NCBI GenBank assembly: GCA_950022295.1
Contig: OX465600.1
Location: forward strand, 303,624,031 to 303,688,030
DNA: 64,000 nt
Reading direction: 5' to 3'
From: Bromus sterilis
Lineage: Eukaryota; Streptophyta; Magnoliopsida; Poales; Poaceae
A program made the translations under genes and the position numbers. How positions within the stretch are numbered: position 1 is the first letter of the stretch; the number at the start of each line of letters is the position of its first letter. The notes beneath the pieces are model-generated. The model worked only from the letters and a program-made list of their open reading frames with translations. It did not search any database and had not been told where the DNA came from. This document shows positions 45,649-57,498 of this stretch, piece after piece.

Positions 45649-46422
45649 ATGGGTTCCACTGAAAACACCAAGTTGGGTGAGTTCACTAGTCAAAACAACC
45701 AAGACTTTATCTGCACCCCCATTGCCACACCTGCCACTTCAGCTACCTCTTATGAAATTAAACCTGCCTTGCTAAACCTTGTTATGAGCGATCAATTCTC
45801 TGGTGCTGGAGATGATGCTGCTTTACACTTAAACAATTTTGTTGAATTATGTGATATGCAAAAGTATAAAGAAGTAGAAGGTGATATTGTTAAGCTCAAG
45901 CTCTTTCCTTTCTCTTTAAGGGGAGACGCTAAAATTTGGTTTCAATCTTTGCCTAGGAATAGCATAGATTCTTGGGATAAGTGCAAAGATGCTTTTATAG
46001 GGAAGTACTACCCACCTACTAAAATTATCCAATTAAGGAGTAACATTATGAATTTTAAGCAATTGGATAATGAACACGTTGCCCAAGCTTGGGAACGAAT
46101 GAAATCTCTTGTTAAGAAATGCCTTACACATGGTTTGACTACCTGGATGGTTATCCAGACTTTTTATGCAGGCTTGAACTTTACCTCGCGGAACCTGTTA
46201 GATTCGGCCGCGAGAGGAACCTTTATGTCAACTACACTTGGTGCTGCCACGAAGCTTCTCGATGAGATGATGACCAATTATTCCCAACGGCACACCGAAC
46301 GCGCTCCAACAGGTAGGAAGGTAAACTCTGTCAAGGAAATTACCTCCCTCAATGAAAAAGTTGACTTAATTATGTCTATACTTACCGAGCAACCCTCTAT
46401 TATCCTCATGATGTCCCTTTAA
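45649..46422 (+). pseudogene. Gypsy gag (Retrotrans_gag core), first part
   Basis: An ATG at 45649 (MGSTENTKLGEF) lies 140 bp after the PBS. I chose it over the longer open frame that runs back into the LTR. The core has the family hallmarks: DDAALHLNNFVELCDM, KLKLFPFSLRGDAKIWFQSL, DKCKDAFIGKYYPP, and MTTYSQRHTER-like closing residues. The frame breaks near 46400 and stops at 46420. The protein continues two bases out of frame at 46428, so a small indel disabled it. Confidence 0.85.
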
Positions 46423-46427
46423 ATTCT

Positions 46428-46898
46428 TTGGTTGCCCAAGAACAAGTAGATGTGAACTTTATTGCTAGAAACAACTTCAACAACAATGCTTATAGGGGTA
46501 ATTTTGCTAGCAATCCTAGACCGTTTCCATCCAACTATGGGAACAACAACACCTGCCCTAGCAACAAGAACCCCTCTTCTGAATTGGAAAACATGCTTAG
46601 AGATTTTATCACTACCCAAAAAGCCTTCAACAAAAATGTAGAGGAGAAATTAGCTAAATTAGATAATCTCTCTTTGAAGGTAGAAAGCTTAGCCCTTGAT
46701 ATTGAGATGCTTAAAATTAGAACCTCTCCCCTTGAGGAGAATAAGGCCACTCCTATTAATGCTATCCAATTACAAATTAATGAAAATATTAGGATGATGG
46801 ATAAACTTAAAGAAAGGTGGGCTAGAGAAAAAGAGGAAGAGGATAGAATTAAGAGCCTTCCTACACACCACACAGTTGCCACTATCCAAATTGTTTAG
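46428..46898 (+). pseudogene. Gypsy gag, second part (Asn-rich and coiled-coil region)
   Basis: The frame resumes with VAQEQVDVNFIARNNFNNNAYR, an Asn-rich stretch that replaces a zinc knuckle in this group. A coiled-coil-like segment follows (ENMLRDFITTQKAFNKNVEEKLAKLDNLS and onward, shown in part). It ends at a TAG at 46896. The next frame, at 46992, is in the same phase, so one nonsense change separates gag from protease. Confidence 0.75.
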
Positions 46899-46991
46899 GA
46901 CACCCAAACTATTAGCACCCAATGCACTCCTAGTCCCGTTGGACCTATTAATGGTGATGCTAATACCTCAACCAAAGATGAAGAAACTCCT

Positions 46992-47684
46992 ATGAACATA
47001 GAGGGTTTCAAACAAGTGATCCTAGACGACACTACTACCACCTTTGATAGTAGTGATATTGATTTTGATAGTTGCACCCTCTCAGAAGTTATTAGCTTGC
47101 TACACAAAATGTCTAGAGACCCCCACACTAGCACACTTAATCTTGCCTTCACGGAGCATATCACAAATGCTCTCATCAAAGCTAGGGAGGAGAAGCTTAG
47201 AGTAGAAGCCTCCATACCTAGGAAGCTAGATGATGGTTGGGACCCTATGATCAAAATTAAATTAAATAACTTCTCTTGCTATGCTTTATGTGATGTTGGA
47301 GCTAGTACCTCCGTTATGCCCAAAAGAATATTTGATATGTTTGAATTGAAACCCTTTGAGCCTTGTTCTTTTGGTGTTCGTCTTGTTGATTCTTCCGTAA
47401 AGAAACCTTTGGGGAAGATCAACGATGTTCTTATCATTGTCAATGATAACTATGTTCACGTTGATTTTATTGTTATGGATATAGAGTGTGAACCTTTGTG
47501 TCCAATTATTTTGGGACGTCCTTTTCTTCACATCGTTGGTGCGGTTATTGACATGAAAGAGGGGAATATAAAATTGCAATTCCCATTCAAAAAGGGGATG
47601 GAACACTTCCCTAGAAAGAAAATCAAGTTACCTTTTGAGTCCGTTACTCGGGCTAGTTATTCTCTTTCTCTTGATAAAACTTGA
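46992..47684 (+). pseudogene. Gypsy aspartic protease region
   Basis: After a spacer (SEVISLLHKMSRDPHTSTLN) comes the retropepsin fold: CYALCDVGASTSVMPK (D-V-G-A-S, Val where Leu or Thr is usual). VDFIVMDIE and PIILGRPFL (the second conserved I-L-G-R-P-F motif) follow. Catalytic Asp is present. The open frame ends at 47682-47684, with no RT following. In related elements this domain also ends the coding part. Confidence 0.82.
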
Positions 47685-50500
47685 TTCTTCTTTTGCATCA
47701 TGCCTAGCTTAAAGGCATAAAAGAAAGCGCTTTCGGGAGGCAGCCCGCAACGAATTTAGGTTTTTCTTTTTGCTTTTGTTGTGTATTGATGTTTGTTACT
47801 ACTTTAGCAACATCATTGTATCTTTATTTTTCGGCTTTGTGCCAAGTTTAGCCTCATACGGCAAGGGAAGTAAAAGTTGTGACATGCTGTCCAGAAAACA
47901 GATTCTGTCCTTGTGACTAGAAAAATTCCAGAAAAATCCCAGTTCATCTTTTTGAGCTGATATTTTTATACAGCATGTTCTATACAATTACGAAACTTCC
48001 GTATGTTCTGAGTTTTTTTATTTGAGTTGCAGAAGTATCTTTTAAAATTTCTTTACTACCTGCTGTTCTGTTTTTCACAGATTCTGCCAAGTTTTGCCTC
48101 TCTTCACTTTTGCAAACCTTAATCTTGCTTTTTCTTTGCAAAAACCTTTTGGCACTCTTGAGAAACAGTAGCTCTTCAAGAATATCTTCATATCCAGTGG
48201 GAAAAAATTATTTTATTAAGGGTACTAACCTCTCTAACCAGCTTATGATGAGTTATGTATGAAGGGAGTTTTCAAGTGTGCGATGGAAGATGATGAAAGA
48301 AGATCCAGGAGTGTCAAGCGCTCAAGCTTGGGGATGCACCCATGCATCCCCAATAAATATTCAAGGAGACTCAAGCGTCTAAGCTTGGGATGCCCCCGTG
48401 CATCCCCTTCTCCATCAACAATCATCAGTTCGTCCTTCGTCTCACTATATTTTTATCACTTCATGCGTTATGTGCTATGCTTGGAGCGTCTCGCTCTTAG
48501 GTTTTATTTTTAGTTTTATTTAGCTTTGCTTGCTGTTCATAACAAGTTAAATCCCGTCTTACTTTGTGTGGGAGAGGAACACGCTCCACTTTCAAAATCT
48601 AGAAAACATCATAGGATTTTTCCTGCTTATCTTTTTGCTGTTGTGTGTTCTTTATATTTTCATAGCTGCTGCCATGTTTAGTTTTAGTCTTAGTTTGTCT
48701 TTAGCAAGAGCCTTGGCTTTGATTTAGTTTGTTGCTGGAACTCTTTTTAGTTTTCATGTTTATCTTGTTAAAGGGAGTTGGTTGTTGCACTGAGTTGTGT
48801 TTTTTCTTGAAAGTAGGTACTTGAGGTTGATATTTAATTCTAGTAGTAACTTGCAATAGTTTTGAGGTATTGTTGTGAGTAATGTTTGAACTTTTGGTGT
48901 CAAGAGCTCTAGCCTATTAGTGATAGGTGTCGTATTTTGGGCAATCCGTGTGTATTTTCAAAACCTACAAAACTAGTTGAGAACTCTAGCTACTAGATGG
49001 ATCACTAATCTTTGGAGGGATCGAATATTAGAGTACACTCACGTACCATGAGTCGAGGATGCGCAAGGATAACCAAACCCCCATACACTCCTCCTCGGGG
49101 TACTTGTCTCTTTGTGAACCTCCTTATTAGATTTAGAGTTACCGATAATAAGTGCATGAGTTCTTCGGACTAATGTAAGTATTGAAAGTTGACACTTCCA
49201 CCTTCCCATATTTTGCTAGCCTCTCCCGTGCCGTGCATTTCCTTCTTCTCACTCCGAGAGTTGGTGTCCACCGTCGCCGGTACATCCGAACCCTTGGCAT
49301 GATACGCTCTGTCATCATAAACCTCCTTATATATTTCCTCAAAATAGCCACCATACCTACCTATCAAGGCATTTCCATACCCTTTCCGAGATACATTGCC
49401 ATGCAACATCCACCTCTTCATGACTTGATCTTCATGTCATACATGTTCCTGCTACACTGGCAACGACATACATTGCATACATCATGATAGTTACATCTTC
49501 TTTATGATTTTGAGTACCTTGTAAAGTGTGAAAGATCTCCTTTACCTTCTTGTAAAATAGAGTGTTGCCCTTAAGTGAGGAAAAGATCCCAAAGTGGACA
49601 CAATAAAAGATCCCAAAGAGGACAATGAGAGTTAAATAGAAAGAGCCATTGAGGCCACCAAAAAAATAGAAAAAAAGAGAAAAAGAAATAAAAAGAGAGA
49701 AAGGGGCAACACTACTATATTTTTGAGAGATCCACACTAGTACTCCCTTTATATCCTTGTACTCCATAGAGATGATCTTTATGCATATAGCTATGTGGGG
49801 ACCTTCACACTATAGAACTTGGATTGCATATTCCAAGGATGAGCCTCCTCAAACGAGCTCTAGGTCTTCATGAGCGATCAAGTTAGATGCACCCCCACTA
49901 GTTCCATTGGAGAGCTTCTTAGCTCGTATGTGCATCCGTTGCATGGAAATCCCTACTCCTCACATCATATCTATCATTTGGCATCTCTTGCCTATGATTG
50001 TCCTCATTGATGTGAGCCTTTCTCATCCCTTTTTTTCTTCCTCCTCCATACTTCTCTCTTTGCCATCCAAAGTGTCAACTCTCGTGCTTACGCTCATCCA
50101 TTGCATGAGTGCTCAAAATATTGAAAAATGAGTGGATCAAATTGACTTGTACCTGGCTAGTGGTCTGGGGACGAGTCAAGATAAGATTCCAGAAAAAGAC
50201 CAAGTGTGAAACTTTAGTAGATTGAGTTCTCAACAAATAAATGTTTTTCTCGTATTCCCTATCCCCCTTCTTGCACGCAAACACCATTTGGAGACATTCG
50301 AGTCACGGACAGTGAGAGCTCTTGCACCTAATGTTCTTTTGTTACTTGTTTCAATGCTAATATAGACTCTTGCATGTTATGACTTGAATTGAGTTTCTAA
50401 CCTTGATTGCTTTAATTTTCAAAGTTATTTTATGGTTGCTAGCAGGTCACCACAGAAATTATGCTGTTATCATTTACCTACTCAAGGACGAGCAGGAATT
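47685..50500 (+). other. Non-coding 3' part of the gag element
   Basis: Starts with GGCATAAAAGAAAGCGCTTTCGGGAGGCAGCCCG, a short hairpin-forming block typical right after the coding part of these elements. 48320-48410 has two GGGGATGC...GCATCCCC hairpins, each next to an AAGCTTGGGATG word resembling the purine tract. The rest is T-rich, with stops in all frames. No polymerase remnants were recognised. Confidence 0.6.
48321..48406 (+). repeat. Duplicated purine-tract-like hairpin block
   Basis: CTCAAGCTTGGGGATGCACCCATGCATCCCC, shown here only by its halves (CAAGCTTGGGGATGC and GCATCCCC), is followed ~55 bp later by a second copy (TAAGCTTGGGATGCCCCCGTGCATCCCC). Both match the AAGCTTGGGGATG of the true purine tract at 50501. 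Confidence 0.75.
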
Positions 50501-50514
50501 AAGCTTGGGGATGT
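50501..50514 (+). promoter_or_regulatory. Polypurine tract of the gag element
   Basis: AAGCTTGGGGATGT directly precedes the 3' LTR start TGATACG at 50515. Confidence 0.75.
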
Positions 50515-52116
50515 TGATACGTCCAAAACGTATCTATAATTTCTTCTTGCTCCATGCATGTTTTGTGTGATATTGCTATGATCTAGATACACTTTCATAC
50601 ACTTTTGATCATATTTGGACTAACCTATTAACTCAGTGCACCACAGTGCCAGTTCCTGTTTTCTGCTGTTTTTCTATTTCAGTTTTCCCCCATATAAAAA
50701 GTGCCAGAAAAAATCCGGGAAAAATATAGGAAAAATCAGCATACAGGAAGCTTCGAGAAGAGCCTGAGTGGGGCCAGAGGGGAGCCAGGGGTGGCCCAGG
50801 CGGCTACCCGGCGCGGCCCCACCCCTGGCCGCGCCAGGGGGGCCGCCTGGGGCCCCTGGTCCACCCTCGGGACGGGAACCCTTTTCCGCGATCTCTCCTC
50901 TGTTCCGTCGCCGCCGCGCTTCCGAGATCGGGAGCACCAGAAGACCTCTTCCCGGCACCCTACCGGAGGGAGGGCCGACCTCCGGGAGTCTCCTCTCCAC
51001 CATGGATGCTCCCCGGATGTCTCGTGAGTAATTTTCCTTGGACCATGGGTCCGTGATCAGTAGCTATGTGATGTTCTCCTCCCCTCTTTGTTCTTCATGG
51101 TTTAGACCTCGTGAGCTGCCCTACATGATCGAGGCACTTTTGTAATCTTTCTGCTGTTGCTATGCTGAGTTTGATGGGATCTGATGGATTATGAGATTAT
51201 GTTCAGATTGTGATTGAGTAATATATTTGGTTTTTATCTCTTATATTTTTGTTCCTAAGTAATTCTTGCATGTTCTCCGTTGCTGTTTATTGCTTTGGCC
51301 AAGTAGTAGGTAGTGACCCCAAGAGGGAACGTTATGCTCGATTGTGGGTTCATGCCCCCCGATGACACGCTTGAGTGACAGAAACATGAGTCTAGGGGAT
51401 GTGCTGTTGCCACAAGGGGGAAAACAGCAGTGCTTGTAACCGCGGTTGCAAGGATTGTTTACTTTACGCAAAGTGCTTTTAATGCAGTTGTCTGTTGCTT
51501 TGGGTTTACACTTTGGGTGGGGCTCGCAACTTAATACCAGCGAGATGTTCTGGATAGATATCTCAAGGTGGATGATGAGTAGTAGATGCAGTTGGATTTC
51601 GGTCTACTTATTTTGGCGTACTGCCCGTGCTTTTGAGCCTCTTCCTTTCTTTTGTAGCATAGTTAGCATTGCGGTGCGTTCATAATCCTGTCAATTGCCC
51701 TTTTGTAATTTGTTTACCTCGCATAGAAGTTTTATCGTCTTTTGGGAGAGAGACATCACTAGTGAACATCACGTATCCCGGTCCATATCCTCATTACTGT
51801 TTCCACGCTCATTTACTTTTCAGCTTTTACTTTCAGTTGCTATCATTATCCCTTGTGTTTTGATCCTTTGTGAACAACAAGACCAGAGAGATTGACAACC
51901 TCTCTGAACTTCGTTGGGAACAAAGTTATTTGTGTCTGTGTGCAGGTCCGCGTCAGTCGCGCCGCTGACACCTACTTATCATCTCTGGAGTCCTACTGGA
52001 GACAAACCTTGGTATCTTTACTGAGGGAAATTTGCTGCTGTGCTGCATCACGCCTTCCACTTGGGGCTCACCAACGAAGGGCGAGAAGACTACACCCGTC
52101 AACTCTCGCGCCATCA
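50515..52116 (+). repeat. 3' LTR of the gag element
   Basis: 1602 bp, TGATACGTCC to CGCGCCATCA. It is uninterrupted. Relative to the 5' LTR it lacks ~45 bp around 50864, including the TATATATT box. I placed the end at CATCA (not at CGCGCCA) because other LTRs of the family end in CATCA and this gives a near-perfect target duplication. Confidence 0.88.
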
Positions 52117-53024
52117 CTTCACGGCAATCAGACCGCGATACTGCTGACGTCTGAAGAGCTTTCGGACAAACTACGACGCAGGGGAGCCCATAACTCCTTA
52201 TCCCACGTGAAGGTAGTGCGTACAGACCAACGGGCCTCTCAAGTCATCCACCGAACCATTTAGCATTTTATTATTATCTGTCGGGACAACCGTTATCGTT
52301 GCCCCTATCCGGGTGAGTCACGGACAATGACAGCAGCCAGGTCCACCAGTAACATTGGTGCCTGCCCTGACGTCCCACCAACTCATGCGGTTACCAACAA
52401 GGTGAACCGTCTCCTTACCTTGTCTCGCGTTTGCTCCGAAGAGCTCGAATTTCGTACAACAAGATATCTGTCGGCCACGAACAGTACCAGGCCCGCCGCA
52501 CACCGGTGGAATACACCTGACCTGTCGTTCCGCTAAGATACCCTGCGTGGGCACCGTTGGGTCACCCGACTCCTTACCTGTAAGGACACCAGTTGATTCG
52601 AGTGCCTACCATCAAGTGAAACCAGGAGGAATCACCCTCGATGGTACACTTAAAGAGGTTCGACAGAGACATCAGCGGAATGAACTAAAGAGGAATATTC
52701 TCATATCACCCCGGTGGTGCCGAGACACCAGCGGAATGAACTAAAGAGGAATAGCCTCGTATCATCCCGGTGATGCTACGCTACTGAGCCGACGAGAGTG
52801 AAATCCGAGTCCATTCCACTCGTAAGTCAAACTCGAAGCGACTCGGCAGAGTCTCGCCGTTGTAGGTTCCCTGGGGCGTCTGCATTGATCCGTACATGTT
52901 GCAGTTATAATATTTTTTAATCCGCGTTCACTCACCAGAGTGATCACGACCCGCTATTATAAACCTAGCTAACAATGCGCAGGGTTTACTGCTGAATATT
53001 ATATATATATTTATAGCAGGCAGC
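52117..53024. repeat. Retroelement-like flank (host of the LTR array), copy 2
   Basis: From CTTCACGGC onwards, non-coding and GC-balanced, ending in GCAGC at 53020-53024. From 52680 it is the second copy of window bases 1-345. It is probably the continuation of the LTR-like host at 41080-42213, interrupted by the gag element. No termini are visible. Confidence 0.5.
52667..52780. repeat. 56-bp tandem duplication
   Basis: GAGACATCAGCGGAATGAAC... and GAGACACCAGCGGAATGAAC... are consecutive units with the shared middle TAAAGAGGAATA. Their ends are diverged (TTCTCATATCACCCCGGTGG versus GCCTCGTATCATCCCGGTGA). The second unit is also at window bases 44-101. Confidence 0.85.
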
Positions 53025-54665
53025 TGATGTGCGAGGTAATGATAGTGATTTCTCGCCCTTCGTTGGTGAGCCCCAAGTGGAAGGCGTGATGTAGCACAGC
53101 AGCAAATTTTCCTCGGTGAAGATACCAAGGTTTGTCTCCGGTAGGACTCCGGAGATGATAAGTAGGTGTCAGCGGCGCAACTGACGCGGACCTGCACACA
53201 GACACGATAACTTTGTTCCCAACGAAGTTCAGAGAGGTTGTCAATCTCTCCGGTCTTGTTGTTCACAAAGGTTAAAACGCAAGGGATAATGATAGCAATT
53301 GAAAGTAAAAGCAGAAAAGTAAATGAGCGTGTAAACAATAATGAGGATATGGACCGGGATACGTGATGTTCGCTAGTGATGTCTCTCTCCCAAAATACGA
53401 TAAAATTGCTATGCGAGGTAAAAAAATTACAGAAAGGCAATTGACAGGATTATGAACGCACCGCAATGCTAACTATGCTACAAAAGAAAGGACGAGGCTC
53501 AAAAGCATGGGCAGTACGCCAAAATAAGTAGACCGAAATCCATCTGCATCTACTACTAATCATCCACCTTGAGATATCTATCCAGAACATCTCACTGGTA
53601 CTAAGTTGCGAGCCCCACCCAAAGTGTAAACCCCAAAGCAACAGACAACTGCATTAAAAAGAACTTTGCGTAAACTAAACAATCCTTGTAACCGCGGTCA
53701 CAAGCACCGTTGTTTTCCCCCTTGTGGCAACAGCACATCCCCTAGACTCATGTTTCTGTCACTCAAGTGAGTCATCGGGGGGCATGAACCCACAATCGAG
53801 GAAAACGTTCCCTCTTGGAGTCACTACCTACTACTTGGCCAAAGAAATAAACAGCAACGGAGAACATGCATGAATTACTTAGGAACAAAAATATAAGAGA
53901 TAAGAACCAAATATATTACTCAATCACAATCTGAACATAATCTCATAATCCATAAGATCCTATCAAACTCAACATAGCAATAGCAGAAATATTACAAAAG
54001 TGCCTCGATCATGTAGGGAAGCTCACGAGGTCTACACCATGAAGATCAAAGAGGGGAGGAGAACATCACATAGCTACTGATCACGGACCCATGGTCCAAG
54101 GAAAACTACTCACGAGACATCCGGGGAGCATCCATGGTGGAGAGGAGAGTCCCGGAGGTCAATCCTCCCTCCGGCAGGGTGCCGGGAAGAGGTCTTCTGG
54201 TGCTCCCGATCTTGGAAGCGCGGCGGCGGCGGAACAGAGGCGAGTTTGCGAAATAGGGTTCTGTCTTCGGAGTTTCCCCGTGACGGAGAATAAATAGGAG
54301 AAGGGGGGCAGCCAGAGGTGGACCAGGGGACCCAAGCGCCCCCCTGGCGCGGCCAGGGGTGGAGCCACGCCGGGTGGCCACCTGGGCCCCCATGGCTCCC
54401 CTCTGGCCCCTCCCGGGCTCTTCTGGAAGCTTCCTGTACGCTGATTTTTCCTGTATTTTTTCCGGAATTTTTCTGTCACTTTTTATATGGGGGAAAACTG
54501 AAATAGAAAAACAGCAGATAACAGGAACTCGCACTGGGGTGCACTGAGTTAATAGGTTAGTCCAAATATGATCAAAAATGTATGAAAGTGTATCTAGATC
54601 ATAGGAATATCACGCAAAATATGCATGGAGCAAGCAGAAATTATAGATACGTTTTGGACGTATTA
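53025..54665 (-). mobile_element. Solo LTR 1 of tandem LTR array, copy 2
   Basis: Duplicate of 346-1986. GCAGC target duplications are at 53020-53024 and 54666-54670. It shares the TAATACG terminus. Confidence 0.88.
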
Positions 54666-54712
54666 GCAGCATAGGATAAAAGAAGGTACATCAAGGGGTG
54701 ACAATGACATGC
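54666..54712. repeat. 47-bp linker 1, copy 2
   Basis: Duplicate of 1987-2033 (GCAGCATAGGAT to GACATGC). Confidence 0.85.
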
Positions 54713-56342
54713 TGATGTGCGAGGTAATGGTAGTGATTTCTCGCCCTTCGTTGATGAGCCCCAAGTGGAAGGCGTGATGTAGCAAAGCAACAAATTTCCC
54801 TCGGTGAAGATACAAAGCTTTGTCTCCAGTAGGACTCCGGAGATGATAAGTAGGTGTCAGCGGCGCAACTGACGCGGACCTGCACACAGACACGATAACT
54901 TTGTTCCCAAAGAAGTTCAGAGAGGTTTTCAATCTATCCGGTCTTGTTGTTCACAAAGGGTAAAACGCAAGGGATAATGATAGCAATTGAAAGTAAAAGC
55001 AGAAAAGTAAATGAGCGTGTAAACAATAATGAGGATATGGACCGGGATACGTGGTGTTCGTTAGTGATGTCTCTCTCCCAAAAGACGATAAAATTGCTAT
55101 GCGAGGTAAACAAATTACAGAAAGGCAATTGACAGGATTATGAACGCACCGCAATGCTAACTATGCTACAAAAGAAAGGACGAGGCTCAAAAGCACGGGC
55201 AGTACGCCAAAATAAGTAGACCGAAATCCATCTTCATCTACTACTAATCATCCACCTTGAGATATCTATCCAGAACATCTCGCTGGTATTAAGTTGCGAG
55301 CCCCACCAAAAGTGTAAACCCCAAAGCAACAGACAACTGCATTAAAAATAACTTTGCGTAAACTAAACAATCCTTGTAACCGCGGTCACAAGCACCGTTG
55401 TTTTTCCCCTTGTGGCAACAGCACATCCCCTAGACTCATGTTTCTGTCACTCAAGTGAGTCATCGGGGGGTATGAACCCACAATCGAGCAAAACGTTCCC
55501 TCTTGGAGTCACTACCTACTACTTGGCCAAAGCAATAAACAGCAACAGAGAACATGCAAGAATTACTTAGGAACAAAAATATAAGAGATAAGAACCAAAT
55601 ATATTACTCAATCACAATCTGAACATAATCTCATAATCCATCAGATCCTATCAAACTCAACATAGCAATACCAGAAATATTACAAAAGTGCCTCGATCAT
55701 GTAGGGAAGCACACGAGGTCTAAACCATGAAGATCAAAGAGGGGAGGAGAACATCACATAGATACTGATCACGGACCCATGGTCCAAGGAAAACTACTCA
55801 CGAGACATCCGGGGAGCATCCATGGTGGAGAGGAGACTCCCGGAGGTCAATCCTCCCTCCGGCAGGGTGCCGGGAAGAGGTCTTCTGGTGCTCCCTATCT
55901 TGGAAGCGCGGCGGCGGCGGAACAGAGGCGAGTTTGCGAAATAGGGTTCTGTCTTCGGAGTTTCCCCGTGACGGAGAATAAATAGGAGAAGGGGCCAGAA
56001 AGAGGTGGACCAGGGGCCCCAGGCGCGGCCAGGGGTGGGGCCACGCCGGGTGGCCGCCTTGGCCCCCCATGGCTCCCCTCTGGCCCCTCCCGGGGTCTTC
56101 TGGAAGCTTCATGTACGCTGATTTTTCCTGTATTTTTCCCGGAATTTTTCTGTCACTTTTTATATGGGGGAAAACTGAAATAGAAAAACAGCAGATAACA
56201 GGAATTGGCACTGGGGTGCACTGAGTTAATAGGTTAGTCCAAATATGATCAAAAATGTATGAAAGTGTATCTAGATCATAGCAATATCACACAAAACATG
56301 CATGGAGCAAGCAGTAATTATAGATACGTTTTGGACGTATTA
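54713..56342 (-). mobile_element. Solo LTR 2 of tandem LTR array, copy 2
   Basis: Duplicate of 2034-3663, with the same mismatched flanks CATGC and GCAGC. Confidence 0.88.
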
Positions 56343-56389
56343 GCAGCATAGGATGAAAGAAGGTACATCAAGGGGTGACAATGACATGC
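56343..56389. repeat. 47-bp linker 2, copy 2
   Basis: Duplicate of 3664-3710. Confidence 0.85.
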
Positions 56390-57498
56390 TGATGCGCGAG
56401 ATAATGATAGTGATTTCTCGCCCTTCGTTGGTGAGCCCCAAGTGGAAGGCGTGATGTAGCACAACAGCAAATTTCCCTCGGTGAAGATACCAAGGTTTGT
56501 CTCCAGTAGGACTCCGGAGATGATAAGTAGGTGTCAGCAGCGCAACTGACGCGGACCTGCACACAGACACGATAACTTTGTTCCCAACGAAGTTCAGAGA
56601 GGTTGTCAATCTCTCCCGTATTGTTGTTCACAAAGGGTAAAACGCAAGGGATAATGATAGCAATTGAAAGTGAAAGCAGAAAAATAAATGAGCGTGTAAA
56701 CAATAATGAGGATATGGACCGGGATACGTGATGTTCGCTAGTGATGTCTCTCTCCCAAAAGACGATAAAATTGCTATGCGAGGTAAACAAATTACAGAAA
56801 GGCAATTGACAGTATTATGAACTCACCGCAATGCTAACTATGCTAAAAAAGAAAGGACGAGGCTCAAAAGCATGGGCATTACGCCAAAATAAGTAGACCG
56901 AAATCCATCTTCATCTACTACTAATCATCCACCTCTAGATATCTATCCAGAACACCTCGCTGGTATTAAGTTGCGAGCCCCACCCAAAGTGTAAACCCAA
57001 AGCAATAGACAACTGCATTAAAAAGAACTTTGTGTAAAGTAAATAATCCTTGTAACTGCGGTCACAAGCACCGTTGTTTTCCCCCTTGTGGCAACATCAC
57101 ATCCCCTAGACTCATGTTTCTGTCACTCAAGCGTCTCATCGGGGGGGCATGAACCCACAATCGAGGAAAACGTTCCCTCTTGGAGTCACTACCTACTACT
57201 TGGCCAAAGCAATAAACATCAACGGAGAACATGCAAGAATTACTTAGGAACAAAAATATAAGAGATAAGAACCAAATATATTACTCAATCACAATCTGAA
57301 CATAATCTCATAATCCATCAGATCCTATCAAACTCAACATAGCAATACCAGAAATATTACAAAAGTGCCTCGATCATGTAGGGCAGCTCACGAGGTCTAA
57401 ACCATGAAGATCAAAGAGGGGAGGAGAACATCACATAGCTACTGATCACGGATCCATGGTCCAAGGAAAACTACTCACGAGACATCCGGGGAGCATCC
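56390..57498 (-). mobile_element. LTR 3 of tandem LTR array, interrupted by Copia, copy 2
   Basis: Duplicate of 3711-4819. It ends in CATCC at the Copia LTR start. The remainder must lie right of the window, past the Copia's other LTR. Confidence 0.85.

Larger units (their letters stand above)
42214..52116 (+). mobile_element. Gypsy-type LTR retrotransposon with gag and protease only
   Basis: 5' LTR (42214-42862 plus 44488-45483, split by a solo LTR), PBS at 45494, gag 45649-46898, protease to 47684, ~2.8 kb of non-coding sequence, purine tract at 50501, 3' LTR 50515-52116. The candidate target duplication is CTTCC/CTTCA. No RT, RNase H or integrase motif was found on either strand. This is the layout of non-autonomous Triticeae Gypsy families that rely on a partner's polymerase; I do not assign a family name. 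Confidence 0.88.

Noticed and set aside
42209..52121. Gag element ending at CGCGCCA (52113) with target duplication TCACT
   Set aside because: TCACT does not match CTTCC before the 5' LTR. Ending at CATCA (52116) fits other LTRs of the family and gives CTTCC/CTTCA.
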